Shown here: positions 1 through 9,800 of the stretch, in pieces
Position numbering within the stretch: the stretch's first letter is position 1
Layout: each line of letters opens with the position of its first letter
From: Lycorma delicatula
Lineage: Eukaryota > Arthropoda > Insecta > Hemiptera > Fulgoridae
Assembly: GCF_047948215.1 (NCBI RefSeq)
Contig: NC_134464.1
Location: forward strand, 3,420,001-3,484,000
DNA: 64,000 nucleotides
Reading direction: 5' to 3'
Program-made: the position numbers and the translations under genes
The notes under the pieces: generated by a model
Told to the model about the DNA's origin: nothing
Seen by the model: the letters and a program-made list of their open reading frames with translations, nothing else
The model's database searches: none

Positions 1-611
1 CAGTTACTATGAATGTAATCCATTAATTCAATACAATGAATGTAATCGGTTTATTTTAACCAACATATTTATTAATTCAGTTAAATTATGTACAAAAAAG
101 AAATGCACAACAAGAAGCCGAGGATAATAGAATTCATGGGCATTGCAATAGGAAATAGTCGTTTTAGGCATCAGTGCAGTTATTGTTAAAACTACTTTTG
201 AAGTTCATGTAGCTTGTTAAATTTATTTAGAACTGATGAACGTATAATGTCTGCAATATAAGTGGCAACAGTTAGAATTGCTTTCTTTTAAAGTTGTATT
301 GTTCATTATACAGCCAGTCCTGCTAAACAAAATAAGGGTTTCACTAGTAGTGCTGTAATTATACTTTTAATTGACTATAAAATTTTCAGCTTTATTATCA
401 ACTTCATGAAGAAGGCAACCAGGAAAGTATTTCATTCTTCACTTTTCCTAATTAGCCTGATATGGTACTTATTATCACTAAGAAGAGCTATGACATTTTA
501 AGTAATGATTAAAACCTAGTGTTATGACCACTATCAAACAAATAGTGCTCATTTATTATATGTAGATTTATGTTTTATTTGGATCATTGTAAGAATTTTT
601 TATTTTTTTAG
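1..611. other. Sirtuin intron, AT-rich, no element recognised
   Basis: This stretch precedes the first visible sirtuin exon, so it should be intron of that gene. I see no coding exon, TE protein or RNA gene in it. Confidence 0.6.
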
Positions 612-844
612 ATCTCCTGACTCAGGAGTTTATAATAATTTACAGAAGTATAATTTACCAAGGCCAGAAGCAATGTTTGATATACATTATTTTCAGAAAA
701 ATCCTTTACCATTTTTTGATTTAGCAAGAGAACTGTATCCTGGAAGATATAAACCAAATCTTGCTCATTATTTTATATATTTATTACAACAAAAAGGAAA
801 ATTATTACGATTATATACACAAAACATTGATGGCTTGGAAAGAT
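612..844 (+). CDS. Sirt3: Sirtuin exon (helical module and QNID motif)
   Basis: The acceptor is a T-rich tract ending in AG at 610-611. The first base completes an Arg codon split with an upstream exon, which fits the conserved F-R-S-P context. The exon encodes [20 protein letters not shown] and ends after NIDGLER plus one base. The donor GTATGT at 845 is a perfect consensus. Confidence 0.88.
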
Positions 845-3800
845 GTATGTATATTCTTATTTATACTATTTTTATTTAATCTTAAGTTTTTACGCGTTAA
901 AATAATTTTTTATTATCATTGTAAAATTATTACTTCCTTTGAAATGTATATCCCAAGTTTATCGAATATATAAAATGCCTCAATTTATTAAAACTTCTGC
1001 CCTGAAACTGAACGCATGATAAAACGTAAATAAACCGTTACCAATATTGGAAATATTGGATAAGAATGATAATATTAAGATTTAAATATTTTAGAGAAAT
1101 ATTAGACATGCACAAATTTAGAAGTATACAGAAACTAATAAATCTTTTCAAACACATTGCAAAGATAAATGTTTGATTAAATTAGCAGAACTATTTTAAA
1201 TAATTTCAGATCTGTTCTAAATAATAGCAGATAGGTTTAAAGGAATAATCTGCAGCAGTAATATGCCAAGGAGAGGCGTTTTATGAAAATTAACTAAATA
1301 TTATTATTGCAGCTCAATAAAAAAATTTACAAATGTGCAGTTATTTATGGTACTTACGTATTAATGCCACCGCAGCAGAAGTTGCGCTAATGCGCAAATA
1401 AAGAGCATAGTAATAAATAATAAATTATTATTTATTATAAATTCTTACATCATAGTGAAACATATTTAAAGATATAAACATGAAAATATAATCTAACCAA
1501 ATTTAACCTACGCTCGCTAACCTTGACTAATCAACAGTAATTTTTTGATTATTTAAGTAATAAATAATTAATTAGGGTTATAATTGCAATAATTACTGAA
1601 TTTATTAAATAAATACTAAAAAAATTACGCTGTTAATTAGTCAAGGTTAGCGAGCGAAGTGAGCGTAGGTTAAGTTTGGTTAAATTATATTTATAAAATA
1701 AATAAATAAATAACCATTTATTAAAATTAATAAAGAGACTGTTTTGAATCTATGTTAAACAAACTAAGACTACTTAGTAGATTTTAAATAAACTTACAGC
1801 TTTTAAATAAAACTGTAGCTGCGGTGGCGTTAATACATAAGTACCTTATTTATTTTTATTACCTATTTTGTTTCTACATCAGATTTAATGTAAACAGACA
1901 ATTTCTTGTACAGTTAAAATATGTCGTTTGGTTTAGTTTTTTAATATGTTTGTTTTGTTTAGTTTTTTCTTTTAGGGGTCCATTCTCTCTCTCTCCATTT
2001 CTCTTGCCCTTTTTTGTTTTTTAATAGCTGATACATTTTTTTAATACAATTTTTCTTTTGATATGGTAAATACCATATACCAAATCCAAGTACTTGTCTA
2101 GTGTTTAACTACACTAGAATTGGTTCTTTTCATTTTTGTTATTTTACCTTTGCGCATAATAACCATTCATTTGTTTGAAAAAATTTTTAAAGAAATGTTT
2201 AATTAAAAATTAAAAAAATTGTGTAAATGAGTATTCAAATATATTAAGCTTTTAATTTGCAATGATCTGTTCCTTTTCAAGATTCAAACTTCTTTGAGGA
2301 GAATGAACACTTTAAAAGTTATTTTGAATAGACTTAATTATACAGCCAGTATATTATTTATTCTGAGAACTGCTTGTGCACAATTAATATCTAACTTTTG
2401 TAAAGTTGCAATTATATAGTCCATATTATCTATTATGTAATTATAGTCCATTTTACTATCTTACAGAAAGTGTCAAAAAATACTCTATAATATGTACAGG
2501 TATTACAGCAATTTATTATATTTAAATGCAATTATTTATATGGTTTTAGTTTATTGTGCGATATTTATTAGTAATCATAGTTTACAGTAGTTACTGTGCG
2601 TAGTAAATGCTTAATCTAATTATGAAATAATTTGAATGGAATTTACATCGATTGAAATCGAGCCTATTTTAATTTTAAAAATAGCCTGATAAGTACTTTA
2701 ATACTTACCATGTTGCTCTTATTACAGGAGGTATTGAAAATGGGTTCCACCAACATCCAGACATCTCTTCACATATTTCTGAATATTGGTGAAGACATTC
2801 CCCAGTGTATATGGTAAGATTAGTCTTGAATCGTGATTAAAGCCCGAGCTCCTTAAGTGTGTACAGATAACATGCATAGTACACGTTTCTCCTTTGATAT
2901 TTCCCATAGAAAAAAATCACCAGTCAGGTCAAATTACTGGTTGTTCTCTGGAAATATTGTAATTTTTAACGAAGTCCTTCATATAGTATAATACATCATT
3001 ATTATGAGCGATTGCATCATCTTGCTGTAACTATCCTTTAAAGGTTTTACATCCTGTAAATCTGAGTATGAATGATTTAATAATTTGTATACAGTAACAT
3101 TCTGAGTTAATTTTTTCATTGAAGAAAGAGGATCTGATAGTGCACTACTTACCTGTACATTTAATTTTAATTAATGCGAGTTCCATTCAAATTGTTAAGC
3201 GATAATCTTCAGTGCACAATGGCTTTTTAAAAAGATTAAAGTTTATGCATTCTTACTTGGAATTTACATTCTCAGTGGCCGGAATAAAAGAAGATATACT
3301 TGTGGAAGCCCATGGGACTTTTTCAACTGCATCGTGCATTAAATGTAAGAAAAAATATGATCCTGATGAAGTTAAAAGAGATATATTTAATAATTCTATT
3401 ACTATTTGCGATCATTGTCAGGTAATTAATTATTTTTTAATATTTATATAATTTTGATCGATAAGACTTTTTTGTTTGTTAATAGAGATGTAATTAATAG
3501 AGGTTTACTTCTATTTTTGAAAGTCCAAAATTGATATTAGATCCGATCTGGAGATCAGTACCTTTACAAAATATAATGCAATGTGTGATGAATCGGTGTT
3601 TAAATCTAATCTAATAACACTCTAATCTAATCTAACACTTGCTGAAAGCAGACTCTACGGATTGATTTGGTGAACTACTGTGCATGAGTTGTGAGTTGTG
3701 TTATCGGTACTTACCTGGCTTTTCTGACTTATCTTTTGTTTTGTTGTCGAGCAATTAAAGCTCTGTTATTTTATATCGTGCTGGAAGAAATGAACAAAAT

Positions 3801-6800
3801 ATATGGATCATATTTTGTCAAAAAGTTTGCAGAAATTATAAAGAACTTTAAATTACAATTAATCTTAGGAGAGGCTTTTTTTTCTAATCTTTAATGTAGT
3901 TTTTTGAGAGTGAAAATAACTGCAGACACAGTAAAAGTCAAATAGTTTTTTATATATATAAAAATTATATATATTAATTTTATAAATGTGGGTGATCTAT
4001 TAAAAAACTTGTCTTTTATTTTAGTTAAATAAATCACCCTAAAATTGGATTAGCATTTTATCCATATACTAAAAATATTACACATTGTATTCCCATGATT
4101 AGTTTTGGATTAATCATGTTTAAAAATAAATTTCTGAAATAATGTGTAGAATTGTAAGACTTAAGAATATATGCATTAAGTGATTTAATATGCTACTCAT
4201 TTTGTTTAAAATGCACACATTTTTCAACTGCACTATGTTGTCCGTAAATAAAATTATTTTTGTTGTATGTTTTTAGGAAATTCTGATCCATTGCCCCCAG
4301 TATTTTCTCGTAAAAATTAAAAAAATTGCTTTATGAGTTGGCACCTTTTTCCTAAGTCTGTTGGTGATAAGTCATATACATTTAATCGTTGCAGCAACCT
4401 ATTCAGCAAAATCGTTTAAAAACTTTTGAAAATAAAGATACAGAGCTTAGATTTCATAAAAATAAGATTCATTTCCTCGCAGTGTAAGGTCTTGAAATCT
4501 CACAGACCATTGAAATAAAGCAGAGCTAGTCAGTTGGTATAATGGTTGGTATGTTGACTTTATTTAACCGACTTAATATTCAGATCCATAGCTAGGATCT
4601 AGAATTGTTTCTTTGTACCGTTCTGCTATTTTGAAAAAATTGTCTTTTTTGGGTGCATGCATTTGAAGATTGAGGTTAAATAAATTATTTCTGTATTGAA
4701 TCTAGCATGCAGATCTAGCATATGTGGTTATCCCATATACACGAATATACATTTTACTTTTATATTATATATATATCTGTGAATATACAAGTATTTTGTG
4801 GCTTAGTGTTTCAAACATTCATCTGAAGTTTAGTTTTTATGTTATTATTTATTACTTTCGTGCTACTACAAGTTCTTGTTTAATCATAGCTGTTTATGGG
4901 AACTGAATTTTTTAGTGGATGTGAGAAATACTGAGTTTGACTAGGATTTCCTGGATTTTAATCAGGTCTTTCCAGATGAAAGCCAGAGTTTCTGCTACTT
5001 TTAATGACTATTTTAAGGTTTTAACACCAACATGACAGTCAATGTAGTATTCTACTACTTGCATAATTTTGTAATGTAATAAAAGCAATTTTGTACTTTT
5101 TAGCTATTGTAATCATACCTTCTATTATAAATAATGAAATTATTGATAATTTAAATTATTAGTTACATTATTATTTAAAGTGCAAAAACCTTGTCTTGCA
5201 TCATATCGGGAAAAACAATCTCAAATTCACAGCTCTGCTTTGGTTTTGAGAATTATTTCAGTTTTTTATGGAAGAGGATCAATTTCTTTACCTAGAATAG
5301 AATGTGATTCACTGTCATCAACATTCATAATGGTTGTCTGTTATGAATTCTTATTAAACATTTTTTATTATTTTTTAGCATGTTCATACACTGGTCATTG
5401 GTTTCCAATTTAAAGTATTACTTTAGTGTGGAAGATTTTTTTGTGGCAACTAAGGTATTTTCTGTGTTGTATTTTACATGGTGATGTTTCATTAGATTTG
5501 AGATAATTTTTAGTGGATTAACTTGATGATAAGGTGGTAATTTTAAAACCTTTAGGGTGAAAATTTTCATCTACTTCATACATCAATATTGCATTTTATT
5601 GTATGTGGGGTGGCTGAAACATAATCCACAGTCGTTCATAACTCATAAATAAAAACAGAGTCAACTGAAACAAACGTGGTATAAAGATACATTTTATTTG
5701 CTACAAAAACTTAATTTATTTTTCTATTTAGTCAATATTTATAGCTACTAAACATTTCTCCCAAGAGTAAACCAGTCTTCTCATTCTGTCATTGAAGAAT
5801 GCTAGCTAGTAAGCTTTCCTTGATCCATGATCTGACTTTTTTTTCTGTTTAGCCTCCTGAACCAGTGTAAGGTATTACTTCAGAGGATGATATGTATAAA
5901 TGTAAATGAAGTGTAGTCTTGTACACAGGTTGACCATTCTAACCCAATGGGTTGGTCTAGTGATGAATGTGTCTTCCCAAATCAGCTGATTTGGAAGTCA
6001 AGAGTTTCAGCAGTCAAGTCCTAGTAAAGTCAGTTATTTTTACACAGATATGAATACTAGATTGTGGATACCGGTATTCTTTGGTGGTTGGGTTTCAATT
6101 AACCACACATCTCAGGAATGGTCAAACTGAGACTGGGAAGCCAGAACTTCTCTGTGGATCATGAAATGTGTCCAGACACACTGTTGAGATTTTTGTTTCA
6201 CAAGTGCTTGTATACTTTGGAATCTTCCAGACATTGAACGAGCACCATCGGTGCATATTCTGTTGCACTTTTTCCACTTTATGTTTGCCTTATTTATAAA
6301 ATCATTTACGATAGCAGATAATGCGAGTGTTGTTGCTTTGAGTTCTATTGCTTTGGAGTAAAGCAGTTCTTCTACTGCTGACATACATCACAAAATTGAA
6401 CACAGACAATGAAATGAGCATCTTTATTGCTATCTTCAAGATGAATTGAAAACAATTTGTCATGCAACTTCCCGAAAAACTGATGCTGTACATCTTCAGC
6501 TACATCACCAATTCGACGGGCAAGAGTATCATTTGATAGAGGTAATGGACTACAATTGTTTGGCAAAATTATCTCCAATGTAGCTTCTACAATCTCAATT
6601 GCAGCTGGCAAAATAAGTTCTTCACCATTGGTGTGAGAGTTTTATATGAAACTTTGTAGGAAGAAAGTAAAGATTTTCATTCACAGACATAGTTTTTTTT
6701 TAAAATTATGTTTGCTTTTCATATAATTCTAATTTTAATTCAAAGAATTCTCGGGGTTTGTTAACATACTCACTATGAAGCGTTTTCAAATGTCATTTAA

Positions 6801-9800
6801 GTTTACTAGGTTTCATGCTGTCTGCTGCCAAAATGTTTGAGCAGCACACAGGGGCCTTTTTTTCATTTGCTTCAGTACTGGTAAACCCAAAATTTAAGTA
6901 TTCTTAATAATATTTTCAGAACCGTCTGTCTGCACATGTTGATGCTTCACTATTGTCTAATACTCGCTTACACCCATTTAAAAATTTATCCTGATTCTGA
7001 ATAAATCTACTGCAGTAAATATTTAATACCGTGAATTGTAAATTACAACGTACATATTCACACATAAATTCGATAGCAATAGAAGGATTGACTGAGACTG
7101 CCTGGAATTGAATGAGGTGCAGCATTTTACGTGTCTGCACAGACAGTCGCACATAATGTCCAATATGCTGGTCGTAAGATAATCAATGATTCTGGTTTGT
7201 CAATGCAGCAGATCAGTGTAGCTAATTATCAATTTATTTATTCTTAGTAATTTGTATGGTTTGTAGTTAAGGTCGTAATGTAGCTTTAGTGTCAAAAATA
7301 ATCAAAATACATTATTATTGTATACATTGTAAATGTATGAGAGGGGAGTGCAATGAAAATTATGATTGAAGATTGCGTTGTAAATACTAATAGGTTGAGA
7401 AACGTTGTGGTAAATGATGCAGTGGCCATTTTGAATCAATTCATCCACCTCCCTTTGATGGTTTTAATGAGTCAGAGAAACTAGTTGACCGCCACAAAGT
7501 TCATTCTCAATATTCATTGAACAGGTTTTGATATACAAAATTTTATTGCTCACCGACTCGCAGTACTATCAACGGTTTCATCACCATAAATGGGTTTTAG
7601 ATGACAATGAGTGTATTTATTATTTACTTTTTCCACTGTTAAAAATTCAATCACTGCCTGTTATTTTAGATGTCTTGACATAGCAGATGTACTCGACTCC
7701 ATAATAATGCCCTCCCACAATCAAAAAAGTCTACCAAGCACTGGGTGAGATGAAGAATTACAAAGCAGCAGGAGAAGATCAGACTTTTGTAGAGATCTGG
7801 AAACATGCAGGAAGATCAGCAAAAATTGCCCTTTATCAGCAGCTTGTCAATATCTGGATCAAAGAAGAATTACCAGAACCCAGCAGCCACATAGCTGCTC
7901 CTAACTAATTCAGAAACCTTTGCAGACGTGCACACAACTCACCAAAGTTTCATCGCATTCGGATGAATTATATAGGAACGCATATGAGACAAACAAACAT
8001 TCATTTTTATATATATACTTGCAGACCCACCAATGGTTCACTATTACTAGATTTGAGTATATATATATATATACACCGAATTGAAAGTGTGATAAAACAT
8101 TAAAAAACTGAACTTACGGAATTAATAAAATTTAACCTTTCACTTCCCCATTTCCCCCGTTCTTTTTCCTATTTCTTTTCACCTTTTCCTCTATTTCAGT
8201 TTTAATTTTTTTACCTTTTTCCCCCTCGCGTAAATCAGTCCAATAATTTTTTAGTGTATAGCGGACGCACATACGAACATTGCCTTTTATATATAGAAAG
8301 TCTGTTTATATATTTGTTGGCTTGTTTTGTAAATATCTCGACATCGGCGCCACCTAGCGGGTATAGTTTTTGAAAAATTTTTCTTTTCACGTAACATGTG
8401 TATTCTAAATATGAGCCAGATCGGTCCATAAATACAATTTTTCTAATTATCTCACCCCAGCGCAACCTAGCAGCTCCATTTTTCGCAAATATATTTCTTT
8501 TCGCGTAACCAATATACGAGTATATTATGAATATGAGCCAAATCGGACCATAAATGCAATTTTTCCAAATATCTCGAACCCAGTGCCACCTAGCCGACCC
8601 AAAGAAACAAACTTTCATTTTTATATTGTTGTCACATATATGCCTAACTTAATATTGGTGGAGGGCAATGGTAGCAACTCAGATGTCAGCGGGAGTGCAG
8701 TACACGTACGCGCTTGTACAAGCGTAACTCCCGCCGCGCAGTTCTCCCACCACTGTCAGGCTCCAATTAGGGAGTGTGCACGAGAGTTGATTTTTAATTC
8801 ATCGTCGAGCACCACCTGGAGAAGACCAAGAAGAAGACAGAAGAAGTTGCCTCATCGTAGGACCACCCGGCAGATGCCAACATCCAGGATCGATCGGGGA
8901 GAACCGCCTTGGCCGTCCCGGCAAACTATGACCGAAGCCAACCCGACAGGGCGGGGCTCTGGGGACCACCACTACCACGCTGTAGTGGGGACCTAACTGC
9001 CGCTTAGGGGAAGCTCGGTCTGATTTCAATGGACGAGCTGCAACTCCCTGACTACAACCAAGTCGACTTCCCCGGAGACCATCCCAACCCCGTAGGGAAA
9101 AGACACCCACCTTGTGACGTTACTGGTCGTCACTCTGTTCCGAGCCCTGAGGTGCTTTACCAGTGGTCGTCTTTAGACCATCTAACCGATTACATCTCAC
9201 AGTCATAAGCCAGGCCTCGGTCGGAATGCCACAGAAGTAAATGCCTCGGCAGACATTTGCATCAGTAAAATACAAATCAAATTTTGCCTTCACGTAAGCC
9301 TCAAATGGACATCTTCACATCCAATCTAGCATGATTCCCTCAAACTAACTAACTGAGATTGCAGAAAATTTGACACCGTTTGTGACTGTGAATGCCTCAG
9401 AAAAAGAACGAGTTAAATGAATGAATTTCAAGATTTGGTGGGAAATTTGCCAAAATGAAACTAATCTTTAACTAGAAGGGTAGAACATTTTTATTCCTAT
9501 GCTATGAGAATATTGCTGTAATATTTTACTACTAATGAATAAGATGAAAAATGTACAATTTTTTTCAGGGTATAGTAAAACCAGATATTGTATTTTTTGG
9601 TGAAGAATTACCCAAACGATTTGATGACTGCGCAGATTCTGATACAAAGAAAACAGATTTGTTAATAGTTATGGGAACATCCTTAGAGGTAAGTAATTAA
9701 AATGTACACCGATTATACTTGTATCTTCCTACTTATAATTTTGCCGATTGCAAATGTTAAATTTTACCTTATCTTCAAAGTTAATATAATCTTACAGCAA

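Noticed and set aside
3946..3976. Short (TA)n palindrome as a regulatory hairpin
   Set aside because: Pure alternating AT in an AT-rich intron is expected by chance.
4525..4610. Possible tRNA or SINE head
   Set aside because: The A-box-like stretch has no acceptable B box and no cloverleaf pairing could be drawn.
6916..7152. 78-codon minus frame as an extra hAT domain
   Set aside because: No match to hAT motifs could be recognised and it lies beyond the BED-like start.
8235..8618. Open minus-strand frame of 127 codons
   Set aside because: It lies across the 114-122 bp tandem repeat and is explained by it.
8583..9110. Opposed open frames in the GC-rich block (137 and 103 codons)
   Set aside because: Arg/Pro-rich frames on both strands are typical of GC-rich non-coding LINE sequence; the second copy at 27985 does not keep the frames.
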